Shown in pieces: positions 34,257 to 44,855 of a DNA stretch of 64,000 bases (position 1 is its first letter; each line of letters starts with the position of its first letter). Under the pieces are notes generated by a model. It saw only the letters and a list, made by a program, of their open reading frames with translations, searched no databases and was not told the DNA's origin. A program made the position numbers and the translations under genes. The DNA comes from JBKECP01 sp047974765 (GTDB lineage Bacteria; Pseudomonadota; Gammaproteobacteria; Pseudomonadales; Halieaceae): assembly GCA_047974765.1 (NCBI GenBank), contig JBKECP010000046.1, forward strand, positions 1 to 64,000, read 5' to 3'.

Positions 34257-35888
34257 CTACATCAGCAGCTTGCGGATATCGCTGAGTAAACCCACCAGCT
34301 GGGTACAAAAGCGACCGGCATCCCCCCCATTAATAACCCGGTGATCATAAGACAATGCAAGAGGCAGCATCATACGCGGCTGAAAACTGCTGCCATCCCA
34401 TTTTGGCTTTATTTCAGCACGCGATACGCCAAGAATACCTACCTCTGGCGCATTGATAATGGGCGTAAAGCCTGTACCGCCAATGGCTCCCAGGCTGGAG
34501 ATAGTAAAGCAGGCACCCTGCATATCCTGGGGTTTTAGCTTGCGATTTCGCGCCCTCTCTGCCAGCTCGACAATTTCCGCCGCCAACTCCCAAAGGGTTT
34601 TCCTGTCTACGTCACGCAATACCGGCACCAACAGCCCTACCGGTGTATCGACGGCCATACCAATATGGCTATAACGCTTGTAAACCAGTGATTCACCATC
34701 AGCTGACAGCGAGGCATTGAATTTTGGATTATCCCGCAATGCCACCGCACAGGCTTTGAGCAAAAAAGGCAGGGGGGTCAGACGAATACCCCGCCGTTCT
34801 GATTCAGCTTTCAAACCCTTGCGAAAATCCTCAAGCTCAGTGATATCGGCTTCATCAAACTGGGTCACATGTGGCAGATTGAGCCAGTTACGCTGCATAT
34901 TGTCAGCCGTAACCTTATCCATTCGGGTTCGAGCCACCACATCCACTTCACCAAAGGATGCATAGTCCACCTCGGGAACGGGTATAATGCCGCCGCCCCC
35001 TTTGGGACCACTTGTCAGGGCTTCTTTGACATAATTATGAACATCTTCTTTGAGAATACGCCCACGGGGACCGCTTGCCATCACATCCTCAAGTGCCACA
35101 CCCAGATCCCGGGCCAACAGCCGAACCGCCGGACCGGCATAAACATCACCTGAAGATTTTGAGATAGAGGCAGGCACCACTGACATGTTCCCCGGCGACG
35201 GCGATGACACAGCTGGTGCAACGGTTTTTTCTGCCGGTGACGGTGATGCCGCAGTTGCAGGCACAGGTGTTATCGGCACTGACGGCACAAACACAGCATC
35301 AACAGTTTTCAGACGCAGCAGAGCATCTCCCTGCCTGACTGTACTATCCTCACTGACCAGAATTTCAAGTATCTCACCCGCATTGGGAGACGGCACTTCC
35401 ATCGACGCCTTGTCAGACTCAAGTACAAGCAGTGAGTCACCTTCAGCAACGGTATCACCCACCTTGACACTGATTTCAATCAGATCAACACCATCACTCG
35501 TACCAATATCCGGTACCGGCACTATAATTTCCATCGCTACCTGTGGCGCAGCAACCACAGTTGGCTCATGCACTGGCCCGGGTTCTGCCACTGTCTCAAC
35601 AACCGGCATACCTGCTGTGATTTCAACATTTTCAGCCGCCGCTTCAGCAGTGGTCGTCTCCAGTACAAGTACGTCGTGTCCTTCTGACAACTCCTCCCCC
35701 ACCGACACCAGAACCTCAACAACCCTGCCGGCATGCGAAGACGGAATTTCCATCGACGCTTTATCTGACTCAAGCACGATAATACTTTGATCAACCGCCA
35801 GTTCATCACCAGCGGTCACCAGCAGTTCAATAACTTCTGCACTTTCTGCACCGCCAATGTCCGGAACTTTCACTATTTGTTTTGTCAC
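34257..35888 (-). CDS. aceF: Pyruvate dehydrogenase E2, dihydrolipoamide acetyltransferase
   Basis: E2 is the core of pyruvate dehydrogenase and transfers acetyl groups to CoA. The 543-residue protein has two lipoyl domains, each with a DKASME lipoylation motif (near residues 45 and 160), joined by Ala/Pro/Ser-rich linkers. A peripheral-subunit-binding domain follows (AGPAVRLLARDLGVALEDVM, GPRGRILKEDV). The catalytic domain ends LSYDHRVINGGDAGRF with the HRxxxGxD motif. GTG start with AGGA upstream. It lies 41 bp after aceE. No E3 gene (lpd) follows. Confidence 0.96.
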   Translation of the reverse strand: MTKQIVKVPDIGGAESAEVIELLVTAGDELAVDQSIIVLESDKASMEIPSSHAGRVVEVLVSVGEELSEGHDVLVLETTTAEAAAENVEITAGMPVVETVAEPGPVHEPTVVAAPQVAMEIIVPVPDIGTSDGVDLIEISVKVGDTVAEGDSLLVLESDKASMEVPSPNAGEILEILVSEDSTVRQGDALLRLKTVDAVFVPSVPITPVPATAASPSPAEKTVAPAVSSPSPGNMSVVPASISKSSGDVYAGPAVRLLARDLGVALEDVMASGPRGRILKEDVHNYVKEALTSGPKGGGGIIPVPEVDYASFGEVDVVARTRMDKVTADNMQRNWLNLPHVTQFDEADITELEDFRKGLKAESERRGIRLTPLPFLLKACAVALRDNPKFNASLSADGESLVYKRYSHIGMAVDTPVGLLVPVLRDVDRKTLWELAAEIVELAERARNRKLKPQDMQGACFTISSLGAIGGTGFTPIINAPEVGILGVSRAEIKPKWDGSSFQPRMMLPLALSYDHRVINGGDAGRFCTQLVGLLSDIRKLLM

Positions 35889-35929
35889 GTGCGATATCCT
35901 TTTTCTGCCTGTTGTCCGGGCCTGAAAGA

Positions 35930-38581
35930 TCAGACGGACAAGGGATTGGCCTTATCGGGTGAAATACCCAGCACCTGCATCGCATCAGATACCACCGAAA
36001 CTTCAATCTGCCCTTCATCCGCCAACGCCTTAAGCGCAGCCAGCACAATAAACTCCCGACTGACCTCAAAGAAACTCCGCAATTTCTTACGGGTATCGCT
36101 GCGACCAAAACCATCTGTACCCAGCGTCACATAACGGCCAGGAACAAATTCCCGCAATTGGTCAGCGTAAGATTTAAGATAGTCAGTTGCCACCACGCAA
36201 GGCCCGTCATAAGCCGCCAGTTGCTGGCTGATATAGGATTGGCGTGGCGTTTCCTGCGGATGCAGCCTGTTCCAGCGCTCAACGGCTTTACCCTCGCGCT
36301 GTAGCTGGTTAATGCTGGTCAAACTCCAGATATTGCAAGACAGCTGATAGTTGGTCTCGAGTATTTCGGCCGCAGCCTCTACCTCGCGCAAAATAGAACC
36401 TGCCCCCATCAGCTGGACGTCCGGCCCTTCAGCCCGACCGGAGCGATGCAGCAAATACATGCCTTTGATAATGCCCTCTTCTACACCCTGCGGCATCTCT
36501 GGCTGTACATAGTTTTCATTCATGGTAGTGATGTAGTAGAAACGGTTTTCACCTTCCTGATACATCCTCCGCATACCGTCCTGAATGATAACTGCCAGCT
36601 CATAGGCGTAGGCCGGATCGTACGTCACACAATTGGGAATGGTGCTGGCCAGGAGGTGACTGTGCCCGTCCTGGTGCTGCAAACCTTCACCATTGAGCGT
36701 TGTACGTCCGGCGGTAGCACCAATTAAAAAGCCCCGTGCCTGGCTGTCGCCGGCTGCCCAGGCCAGATCACCCACCCGTTGAAAACCAAACATGGAGTAG
36801 TAAATATAGAAAGGCACCATCGGATAGTTGCTGGTGCTGTAGGACGTAGCGGCCGCCAGCCAGGCGGCAAAGGCACCGGCCTCATTAATACCTTCTTCCA
36901 GAATCTGACCGTTCTTATCCTCTTTATAGAACATGATCTGCCCGGCATCGTGGGGGGTATAGCGCTGACCTACCGAGGAATAGATACCCAACTGACGGAA
37001 CATACCCTCCATACCAAAGGTGCGTGCCTCATCGGGCACAATAGGTACTACTCGCTGCCCTAACACCTTGTCTTTGAGCAGCACCGACAATATACGCACA
37101 AAAGCCATCGTCGTGGAGATCTCACGCTTGCCACTGCCCTTGAGCTGATTGTCAAAGGCGGCAAGCGCCGGCACGGTCATTAATTCAGGCTGGTTGCGAC
37201 GCTGGGGAATAAAACCTCCCAGCTGCTCCCGTCGCTGATGCATATAGCGCATCTCCGGACTGTCCGGTGCCGGCCGATAAAAAGGCACATTAACCAGCTC
37301 GGCATCAGAAATAGGAATAGCAAAGCGATCGCGGAAAGCCTTCAGGCTTTTCATATCGAGTTTTTTGAGAGAGTGGGTCTCATTGTTGGCTTCACCGGCT
37401 TCACCGGTACCATAACCCTTGACCGTCATCGCCAGAATAACAGTAGGCCGCTCATGCTGCGCTACTGCTGCGGCATAGGCTGCATAAACTTTATAGGGAT
37501 CATGGCCTCCACGGTTGAGATACATAATCTCTTCATCTGAAAGATCCTTGACCAGCTCAAGAGTTTCTGGATATTTGCCGAAAAAATGCTCTCGGGTATA
37601 GGCACCACCGTTGTATTTGTAGTTTTGCAATTCGCCATCGCAGACTTCGTCCATGCGCTTTTGCAGCAGGCCGGATTCATCCCGCTCCAACAAAGGATCC
37701 CATTTGCGCCCCCAGATCACCTTGAGCACATCCCAGCCCGCACCTCGAAAGACTCCCTCCAGCTCCTGGATAATCTTGCCATTGCCGCGCACCGGGCCAT
37801 CGAGGCGCTGCAAATTGCAATTGATTACAAAGATCAGGTTGCCTAGCTTTTCCCGGCCAGCCATTGAGATCGCACCCAGCGACTCCGGCTCGTCACACTC
37901 ACCATCGCCCATAAAACACCAGACATTGCGATCACTGCGCTCTACCAGTCCGCGGCTTTGCTGGTATTTGATGACGTGAGCCTGATAAATAGCCTGTATT
38001 GGCCCCAGCCCCATGGAGACAGTGGGAAATTGCCAATAGTCGGGCATTAGCCAGGGATGCGGGTAGGAGGACAGGCCATTGCCATCAACTTCACGGCGGA
38101 AGTTATCAAGCTGCGCCTCATCAAGACGCCCCTCAAGATAAGAGCGGGCATACATACCTGGGGCACTGTGACCCTGATAAAACACAAGATCACCCGGGTG
38201 ATCGCCATCAGGGCCGCGAAAGAAATGGTTATAACCAACATCATAGAGCGTGGCACTGGAGGAAAAGCTGGAGATATGCCCGCCCAGGCCTTCATCATTT
38301 TCGTTGGCACGCATTACCATTGCCAACGCATTCCAGCGCACCAGCGAGCGAATTCGCCGCTCCATAAACAGATCACCCGGCATGGGCTTTTCATCAGAGG
38401 GGGAAATGGTATTGCAAAAAGGTGTAGTAATAGCTGTCGGCAGCCTTACACCTGTTTCAGTTGCATGCTTGGCCAGCGCCATCAGCAACCAGCTGGCACG
38501 CTCTGGGCCACTGTATTTCAGCACCGAATCAAGCGCCTCAAACCATTCCCGGGTTTCGAGAGGATCCTTATCTTCCGTCAT
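35930..38581 (-). CDS. aceE: Pyruvate dehydrogenase E1 component (homodimeric)
   Basis: This is the thiamine-diphosphate enzyme that decarboxylates pyruvate and acetylates E2. At 883 residues it is the size of the homodimeric AceE type. The ThDP-binding GDGECDEPESLGAISMAGREKLGNLIFVINCN region (GDG...NCN) is intact. Further family signatures are GHISSFSSSATLYDVGYNHFF, FVPDEARTFGMEGMFR-like text, and VTLGTDGFGRSDTR near the C-terminus. It is first of aceEF, with AGGAG upstream of the start. I see no convincing PdhR operator in the 295 bp upstream. Confidence 0.97.
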   Translation of the reverse strand: MTEDKDPLETREWFEALDSVLKYSGPERASWLLMALAKHATETGVRLPTAITTPFCNTISPSDEKPMPGDLFMERRIRSLVRWNALAMVMRANENDEGLGGHISSFSSSATLYDVGYNHFFRGPDGDHPGDLVFYQGHSAPGMYARSYLEGRLDEAQLDNFRREVDGNGLSSYPHPWLMPDYWQFPTVSMGLGPIQAIYQAHVIKYQQSRGLVERSDRNVWCFMGDGECDEPESLGAISMAGREKLGNLIFVINCNLQRLDGPVRGNGKIIQELEGVFRGAGWDVLKVIWGRKWDPLLERDESGLLQKRMDEVCDGELQNYKYNGGAYTREHFFGKYPETLELVKDLSDEEIMYLNRGGHDPYKVYAAYAAAVAQHERPTVILAMTVKGYGTGEAGEANNETHSLKKLDMKSLKAFRDRFAIPISDAELVNVPFYRPAPDSPEMRYMHQRREQLGGFIPQRRNQPELMTVPALAAFDNQLKGSGKREISTTMAFVRILSVLLKDKVLGQRVVPIVPDEARTFGMEGMFRQLGIYSSVGQRYTPHDAGQIMFYKEDKNGQILEEGINEAGAFAAWLAAATSYSTSNYPMVPFYIYYSMFGFQRVGDLAWAAGDSQARGFLIGATAGRTTLNGEGLQHQDGHSHLLASTIPNCVTYDPAYAYELAVIIQDGMRRMYQEGENRFYYITTMNENYVQPEMPQGVEEGIIKGMYLLHRSGRAEGPDVQLMGAGSILREVEAAAEILETNYQLSCNIWSLTSINQLQREGKAVERWNRLHPQETPRQSYISQQLAAYDGPCVVATDYLKSYADQLREFVPGRYVTLGTDGFGRSDTRKKLRSFFEVSREFIVLAALKALADEGQIEVSVVSDAMQVLGISPDKANPLSV

Positions 38582-38827
38582 GCCAATATTGCTCCTGAGT
38601 GGGGTACACAGATATTGCCAATTCCAATTAAGAAGTGTTTGTTATTATTTTATCTGCTGGCAGTGGCAGTATAGGACAGCTGATCCATGTTTGCCGAAGG
38701 AAGGAGGCCGTCCTGATCACGACTGTAAAAATACTACGCATACATCAAAAAAACCAGTGCGAAGGGTGCTGTTTCGGCATTGAACAGTCATTATTTAAGC
38801 CTGCAAATAACCTGACAACAAAGGGAA

Positions 38828-38845
38828 GCGCTCTATTCAGAGCGC
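38828..38845 (-). terminator. Possible terminator hairpin after the M16 peptidase gene
   Basis: A 6-bp GC-rich stem GCGCTC/GAGCGC with a 6-base loop lies about 30 bp past the stop of the peptidase gene. On the minus strand it is followed by TTCCCTTTG, a weak U tract. Confidence 0.4.
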
Positions 38846-38876
38846 CTTGTAATAAATTTACAGGACTGCACTAAAC

Positions 38877-41735
38877 TCAGCGAATACTATAAGTCGCATG
38901 TCCTGCCTTGACATCCCGGGCAGAATTAAATGAAGAACCCTCCTGTTCAGGCAAAGTCTGCCACCGCCCCGGCGCAACAACCTGCAAAGAATGAGGTTCG
39001 GCCAGAAATACACGTTCGAAATAGCTGCGCCAATCATTCAAACTCAGCTTTCGCACCGCCTCGGCCAAATGCTCCCGACTGTCAAAATCATACTGGGAGC
39101 GCCCCAGCGACTGCCAGAAAAATTCAGCCCGCTCTATCAGATTCTTGTCCGGGCGGGTAATTTCCGCCAGCAGCGCTGCCCGATGCCGCTCAAATTGTCC
39201 GTCATCGATACTGGCTGGCGCCGCTGCCATAAAGGCATCCATATGCTTGAGCACCTCCGGTGCAGGAGTATTGGGCGACTGGATCAGCAATACCATCCCC
39301 GGTACATCCATCTGCGGCCAGGAGATAGCCCCCACTACATAACCCAACTGCTGCTCGGTTCTAAGCTGCTGAAAAAAACCAGACTTTATAGCCTGAACAC
39401 TCAACGCTGTCGCCGCACGATCATGCCAGCTATCGCCATCACCCTGCAGATACCAGGCTACGACAGAATCATCATGGAGGATGTCAACAGCCAACTGCAA
39501 ACGCTCATCGGCCGCCAGCTTCAACACCTTTAATGGCGGTGATGCTGGCGCAGGACCAGCGTGCAGCAAATTTTCAAGCTGACCAGCAATATTATCAACG
39601 GCAGACAATGGGTAATTACCGTAAATCATAGCTTCAGCACTGGCTTGCGCCCAAAAGCGGTGTGCATAGGTATTCACATCAGCCAGAGTCATATCCTGCA
39701 GTACAGTGATCAATGCATCCTCGCCCCATTCGTCATAGAGCACAGCTTCACGCAGATCATCAATCACCTGGCTGGATGGTCGTTGGGCGATAGTATTTTG
39801 TAACTGCCGCACCATATCTGCGCGAATATTGTCAAAACGTTCCTGGCTAAAACCCGGCCTGGCAATAGCAGACAATAGATGTTCCAGTAAAACAGCCTGT
39901 TTGTCGTTGTAACCGCTGATGCGCAGACTAATGCCCCGGGCATGCTTGTAGAGATTGAAATTCAACCCGGCCAGCAGCGCTGGATAGGTAAACTCATTGA
40001 CGGAATCCTTCAGTAGTGCGGTATAGAGTATGGCCGCCGCTGTCTGTTGTGGTGTCTGCCCCACCTGTGTTGAACGGAAATTGACATAAGTTGCCCCGCG
40101 CGGCACCCGAAACTCACTATCCTGCATAAACCAGATACTTAAGCGTTCTTTGTCGAGAACTTTCAGTGGATGTTTCTGTTTTTCTTTTACCTCCACTAAT
40201 GAGACATCTTCAGCAATAAATTGATTGGAGGCCGGCAAGTGTATTGCTGGCTCACCATCTTTGACCAGCCATGCCTGCAACTGCCTGTGATCAATCCTTT
40301 GACGACTGTAAGGCACATCGTAGTAGCGACTTATTTGATCAGTGTTGACTTCATTGGCACTTAAGGTCACCAGCGCCCTGTCCGGTGTCAGCTCATTCAG
40401 CAGCGCCTGTAACAGTACCGGATCGTAATCATCCATCAGGTAAGGGCCACGCAATACATCTACAGGCGCATAGTCCTGCATACCACTGGCCAGGCCGGAA
40501 ACATAGTGAATCGGCTCCCGATCTTCACGGAAGCGAAATTGCAGCGCTGCTATGTCAGACTGTTCCTGATAAAGCGCCTTTTGCGGACCTTCCTTGCGCA
40601 ACATATCGAGATAGGCAAACAGCAATTGCAAAACACGCTCGTATTCAGCAGCACCATGCTGTGTCAACACAATGCTCACACTGAACAGATCGCCTCCGCG
40701 CCAGGCCAACCCGGCACCGGCACCAAGGCTTTCCGCCAGACCTTCAACTTTAAGCCGGGACAGCAGACTGCCAGGCCCTTCGTGTCCGACCAGATTACCC
40801 AGATAGGCCTGCGGCTTGGCGCGATAGCGACTGCGATAATCCGGCACCTGAAATGATACTTCCAGCTGGCGCAAACTCGCTTGCGGCCTGATCTTGACCA
40901 GCATAGGCAGATCCTGAGAGGCAAACATCGAAGCACTGATTTCAGGCAAGTGATAATTGCGGTTGGGCACCTGTGAAAACAGGGGAGCAGCCATTATTTC
41001 AAGCTCATCCAGCGACTCCTTGCCCAATACCACCAGTCGCATCACATTCGCTGAATAGTGCTTTTGATAAAAGGCAAGCAATTCATCACGAACGCTTGAA
41101 CCGGAACGATCAGCCAGTGTTTCAAGGCTGCCAACCGTGAACTGGCTATAAGGATGCTGCGGATTCATCACCTCCTGGAGCACATCAAGACCGCGGCGCG
41201 GATCACTTTTGAGCCCCATTTGATACTCGGCCTGCACCGCATTTTTTTCACGATCGACATACTCGGCATCAAAACGTGGCGCGATAAAGAACTGCGCAAA
41301 GCGATCCAGCGCACCCGCCAGGTGGTCTGAGCTGACATCAAAGAAGTAGTTGGTATTATCAAAGCTGGTATAGGCATTGCGTGTACCACCATGCTCGGTA
41401 ATAAATGCTTCATACTCAGCAGGATCAGGGTATTTATCTGTACCCAAAAAAAGCATGTGCTCAAGAAAATGCGCCAACCCACCCCGCTCTGGCGGATTGT
41501 CGGCACTACCCACTTTCACATCCAGCGCAGCCGCGGCCTTGGGTGTGTCCGGATCTGATATCAGCAGCACCTGCATCTGATTATCCAGCATCAACAGACG
41601 ATAGGCCTTGTTATCATTCGGGCTCTGTAGCGGCTGTACTGGCCCTGAAGGCTGAGAGACGCAGGCTGCCAGCAGCAGCAACAGTGTGGCCACAAGGACT
41701 CTGTCGCCCCTGAACAGGCTCGGATTTACGAGCAT
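38877..41735 (-). CDS. M16 family (pitrilysin-like) zinc metalloprotease, lipoprotein
   Basis: This 952-residue protein is similar in size and layout to pitrilysin/insulysin. The N-terminus is a lipoprotein signal (LVATLLLLLAAC, Cys25), so it is likely membrane-anchored facing the periplasm. The inverted zinc motif HFLEH is at residues 89-93, with catalytic Glu92; the downstream zinc-ligand Glu lies in DREKNAVQAEYQMGLKSD. Four M16 repeats can be traced, the last with QLRTEQQLGYVVGAISW. It would degrade peptides in the periplasm. GGAG precedes the start. The perM stop lies just upstream, so the genes may be co-transcribed. Confidence 0.9.
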   Translation of the reverse strand: MLVNPSLFRGDRVLVATLLLLLAACVSQPSGPVQPLQSPNDNKAYRLLMLDNQMQVLLISDPDTPKAAAALDVKVGSADNPPERGGLAHFLEHMLFLGTDKYPDPAEYEAFITEHGGTRNAYTSFDNTNYFFDVSSDHLAGALDRFAQFFIAPRFDAEYVDREKNAVQAEYQMGLKSDPRRGLDVLQEVMNPQHPYSQFTVGSLETLADRSGSSVRDELLAFYQKHYSANVMRLVVLGKESLDELEIMAAPLFSQVPNRNYHLPEISASMFASQDLPMLVKIRPQASLRQLEVSFQVPDYRSRYRAKPQAYLGNLVGHEGPGSLLSRLKVEGLAESLGAGAGLAWRGGDLFSVSIVLTQHGAAEYERVLQLLFAYLDMLRKEGPQKALYQEQSDIAALQFRFREDREPIHYVSGLASGMQDYAPVDVLRGPYLMDDYDPVLLQALLNELTPDRALVTLSANEVNTDQISRYYDVPYSRQRIDHRQLQAWLVKDGEPAIHLPASNQFIAEDVSLVEVKEKQKHPLKVLDKERLSIWFMQDSEFRVPRGATYVNFRSTQVGQTPQQTAAAILYTALLKDSVNEFTYPALLAGLNFNLYKHARGISLRISGYNDKQAVLLEHLLSAIARPGFSQERFDNIRADMVRQLQNTIAQRPSSQVIDDLREAVLYDEWGEDALITVLQDMTLADVNTYAHRFWAQASAEAMIYGNYPLSAVDNIAGQLENLLHAGPAPASPPLKVLKLAADERLQLAVDILHDDSVVAWYLQGDGDSWHDRAATALSVQAIKSGFFQQLRTEQQLGYVVGAISWPQMDVPGMVLLIQSPNTPAPEVLKHMDAFMAAAPASIDDGQFERHRAALLAEITRPDKNLIERAEFFWQSLGRSQYDFDSREHLAEAVRKLSLNDWRSYFERVFLAEPHSLQVVAPGRWQTLPEQEGSSFNSARDVKAGHATYSIR

Positions 41736-41738
41736 GAA

Positions 41739-42821
41739 TTACTCCGTTATTTCAGTATTGGGTGAAAGCTCCAGATTCCGGGTTGGCCAGGCATTGATAA
41801 TTGCCTTGATCAAAGTAGCCAGCGGGATGGCAAAAAATACACCCCACAAACCCCAGATACCGCCAAAGAAAAGCACTGCCAGGATAATGGCTACCGGATG
41901 CAAATTAACGGCTTCAGAAAACAGCATGGGAACCAACAGGTTGCCATCGAGTGCCTGGATGATGAAATAGACCACAACCAGGGTATAAAATTCACTGCCA
42001 AAACCCCATTGGAAATAAGCCACCAACACCACCGGCAAAGTCACCAAAGCAGCGCCAATATAGGGAATAATGACAGACAAGCCCACCAGCAACCCCAACA
42101 ATGCCGCGTAGTTCAGGCCCAATAACACAAAGCTGACAAAGCTGGCTGCACCAACAATCAGGATCTCAAGCACCTTGCCGCGAGCATAGTTGGATACCTG
42201 AATATCCATCTCCAGCCAGATACGCTGCAATAAAGGTCGTTTTTGCGGTAAAAAGCTGGTGCACCAGTTAATAATCTGCCGCTGATCCTTAAGAAAGAAA
42301 AATACCAGTATCGGAATCAGAATCAGATAAACCAGTACTGTTACCATGCTGGTGATAGTCGATAGTGAGCGACTGACCAACGTCTGACCGAACTGGGCCA
42401 ACTCGCCCTGAGCCACCGTCATAAACTGGTTTAATTGTTTTTGGCTAATGATTTCAGGGTAACGTTCCGGCAACACACTCAACAGCTCACGTCCCTGCTC
42501 CAACATGCGGGGCATTTCCCCCGCCAGTGCCATCATCTGCTTCCATACCAGAGGCAACAGGCCAAAGATAAAACCAAAAAATGCCCCCATAAAAACCAGG
42601 AAGGCCACAGACACACCCAGCCAGTGTGGCATACCCCGTTTTTGCAGTTGGTAAGCAATCCCCTGCATAAGATAGGCCAGCACAATTGCAGCCAGTACCG
42701 GTGCCAACACATCACCCAGCGTCATCAGCAATACAACACTGACAGCTATTAATACCAGCAACAACACAGACTCTTCTTCAAAGAGGTAGCGCCGGGACCA
42801 CTTGCTAAAAATTTCAAACAT
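41739..42821 (-). CDS. perM: PerM family (AI-2E transporter superfamily) permease
   Basis: This 360-residue membrane protein is of the AI-2E/PerM family, with about eight hydrophobic segments. The signature stretch YLIIPILVFFFLKD-like, YARGKVLEILIVGAASFVSF, GLSVIIPYIGAALVTLPV, ALDGNLLVPMLFSEAVNLHP and FGGIWGLWGVFFAIPLATL closely follows E. coli PerM. The transported substrate is not known for PerM. It lies 5 bp after the TusA-like gene in the same operon. Confidence 0.9.
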   Translation of the reverse strand: MFEIFSKWSRRYLFEEESVLLLVLIAVSVVLLMTLGDVLAPVLAAIVLAYLMQGIAYQLQKRGMPHWLGVSVAFLVFMGAFFGFIFGLLPLVWKQMMALAGEMPRMLEQGRELLSVLPERYPEIISQKQLNQFMTVAQGELAQFGQTLVSRSLSTITSMVTVLVYLILIPILVFFFLKDQRQIINWCTSFLPQKRPLLQRIWLEMDIQVSNYARGKVLEILIVGAASFVSFVLLGLNYAALLGLLVGLSVIIPYIGAALVTLPVVLVAYFQWGFGSEFYTLVVVYFIIQALDGNLLVPMLFSEAVNLHPVAIILAVLFFGGIWGLWGVFFAIPLATLIKAIINAWPTRNLELSPNTEITE

Positions 42822-42826
42822 TCACG

Positions 42827-43060
42827 CTAGACCTTTTGCAGCAAATAAATATAACCATCATCACGCTCCTCGCTGACCAGCAGAAGGTGGCCAGACTGCT
42901 CGGCAAATGCAGCAAAATCCCTTACCGAACCCCGATCTGTAGCCAGCACACGCAACTGCTGACCACTGGAGAGGGTATTAAGCGCACGCTTGGCCAGCAA
43001 TAACGGCATGGGGCACTGCATCCCCCTCGCATCAACTTCCTGTATCTCATTCTTTGCCAT
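42827..43060 (-). CDS. TusA/SirA-family sulfur-carrier protein (PA1006-like)
   Basis: This small protein of about 77 residues has the Cys-Pro-Met-Pro motif of the TusA family (VDARGMQCPMPLLLAKRAL, Cys16), which carries persulfide sulfur. In Pseudomonas a protein of this type (PA1006) lies in the same nadA/bepA neighbourhood and affects molybdenum homeostasis, so I think it is that paralogue rather than the tRNA-thiolation TusA. I chose the ATG at 43060, which leaves the usual short N-terminus; the frame is open to 43078. Confidence 0.85.
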   Translation of the reverse strand: MAKNEIQEVDARGMQCPMPLLLAKRALNTLSSGQQLRVLATDRGSVRDFAAFAEQSGHLLLVSEERDDGYIYLLQKV

Positions 43061-43384
43061 GAATACCAAACCTGCCATGTGAAGATGTCAGTATATCCAC
43101 ACGACTAAAAGCTGCCCAAATAGAACTGAACTTTTTGAACAAGCACACATCTCACTTCAGAGCAGACTGTTAATCCGGCGGTCCAGCCAATAGCTGACAT
43201 GCGTAAGCCACCATTTTCAAAACATCAACATGGGAATTAAAATTTTTGTTTTTCAAAGAGTTAAAGCAAGTCTCAAACTGAAAACAATACCGTATTGTGC
43301 GGTATCAGCCAACATCAAAGCCGCCGGACTAATAGCGTACAATAGTGTTCTACATTCAGGAATGTACAAAGGCGGTTTCAGTCA
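43061..43384. other. Intergenic region between TusA-like gene and bepA
   Basis: This AT-rich divergent spacer has no credible gene. It contains a short inverted repeat ATACCG-TATTGTG-CGGTAT (43284-43302) and a TACAAT hexamer near 43340 that could be a -10 box for bepA; no good -35 was found. Confidence 0.4.
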
Positions 43385-44851
43385 GTGTTCCCAGCAACTT
43401 CAATTCCCACCCGCCTCCGGCAAGCCATATGCGCACTGGCGCTAGGCTGGCCACTGGCAGCTATTCCGGCAACCGAGGAATTAAAGCTACCCAATCTTGG
43501 CGAAGCCAGTACCAGCATGTTCTCCGCCGAATACGAGCACCAGCTTGGCCGTACCTGGTTGCGAATGTTTCGCGCTCAGGCACCCACCATAGACGACCCA
43601 CTACTGTTCGACTATCTTGAAAGTCTGATTTATCGCCTGGTCACACACAGTCAATTACAGGATCGACGGGTAGAACTGGTCATCGTCGACAACCCCAATA
43701 TTAATGCTTTTGCTGTTCCAGGTGGTGTTATTGGTGTACACAATGGCTTGCTGATCTATGCTCAAACCGAGGATGAACTGGCTACAGTACTAGCCCATGA
43801 AATCGCTCATCTGAGCCAGCGACACTTTTCCAGACGAGTGGAATTTCAAAAATCCCAGCGCCCACTCAATCTGGCTGCCATGCTGACTGGCTTCGTTCTG
43901 CTGGCAACAACCGGTGGTGAAGCCGGTATGGCAGCTCTATCGGCCGCGCAGGCGGCTGCCTATGATGCCTCACTGCGCTACAGCCGCAGTAATGAAGCAG
44001 AGGCAGATCGTATCGGTATGCAAACATTGATTGATGCCGACATGGATCCTCATGCTGCACCGGCCATGTTTGAACGCATGCTGCAAGCCACCCGCTATAC
44101 CGGTGCTGATCGCATACCGGAGTTTTTGCGCAGCCACCCCTTGTCAGAAAGCCGCATTGCCGACACACGCAACCGCGCCCGACAATACCCCAAACAAACT
44201 CCTCACATGAGCCTTGACTATCAGCTGATGCGGGCGCGTGCCGCCAATCAGCTGGCAAAATCGCCGGAAGAGGCCATACAGCGCTTTCGCGGCGAGCTTG
44301 AGGGCAACCCGCGTTCAGAAGAAGCAAGTCATTATGGACTGGTACTGGCTCTGACTCACGCAGGCAGAATCAACGAGGCCAGCCTTGAGCTGGATGGCAT
44401 TTGGTCAAAAAACCCTGAGCGACTTGAATACATAATTGCTGATGCCGAAATTGATATAAGCCGGAACCAGCCGGATAAGGCCGTATCAAAACTTGCACAA
44501 CGCCTGAAACGCTCACCGGGTAATCATCCGCTGACAATGACCTATGCCAAAGCCCTGATGCGCAATCAACAGGCTCATGTCGCCGAGGAGGTACTGCTTG
44601 CACAAAGCAAACATAAAGCCAATGATCCAGCCTTGTGGTATCTACTGGCAGAGGTTCAGGGTCTGTCGGGCAATATCATTGGCCTGCATCAGTCACGGGC
44701 AGAGTATTTTATTCTCAACGGCCTGCTGGACTCTGCCGAGACACAGCTCAACTATGCACTCAAGTTAAGCAGCAAAGACTATCCCATGACAGCGCGTATC
44801 AATCAGCGCTTGCGTGATGTACAAGCCCTGCGTGAAACGATGCAGCTGTAG
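43385..44851 (+). CDS. bepA: Periplasmic M48 metalloprotease/chaperone BepA with TPR domain
   Basis: BepA assists LptD and outer-membrane assembly and degrades stalled intermediates. The 488-residue protein has a signal peptide (LRQAICALALGWPLAAIPATEE). It has an M48 domain with HEIAH at 138-142 and the third zinc ligand in SRSNEAEADRIGMQ near 203. A C-terminal TPR array follows (RSEEASHYGLVLALTHAGR; SPGNHPLTMTYAKALMRNQ). The start is a GTG at 43385 with AAAGGCGG upstream. It converges on nadA with a 4-bp gap. Confidence 0.92.
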   Translation: MFPATSIPTRLRQAICALALGWPLAAIPATEELKLPNLGEASTSMFSAEYEHQLGRTWLRMFRAQAPTIDDPLLFDYLESLIYRLVTHSQLQDRRVELVIVDNPNINAFAVPGGVIGVHNGLLIYAQTEDELATVLAHEIAHLSQRHFSRRVEFQKSQRPLNLAAMLTGFVLLATTGGEAGMAALSAAQAAAYDASLRYSRSNEAEADRIGMQTLIDADMDPHAAPAMFERMLQATRYTGADRIPEFLRSHPLSESRIADTRNRARQYPKQTPHMSLDYQLMRARAANQLAKSPEEAIQRFRGELEGNPRSEEASHYGLVLALTHAGRINEASLELDGIWSKNPERLEYIIADAEIDISRNQPDKAVSKLAQRLKRSPGNHPLTMTYAKALMRNQQAHVAEEVLLAQSKHKANDPALWYLLAEVQGLSGNIIGLHQSRAEYFILNGLLDSAETQLNYALKLSSKDYPMTARINQRLRDVQALRETMQL

Positions 44852-44855
44852 ATAG

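Noticed and set aside
38582..38876. Possible PdhR operator upstream of aceE
   Set aside because: Only a direct ATTGGAATTGG is present; the inverted ATTGGT/ACCAAT arrangement is missing.
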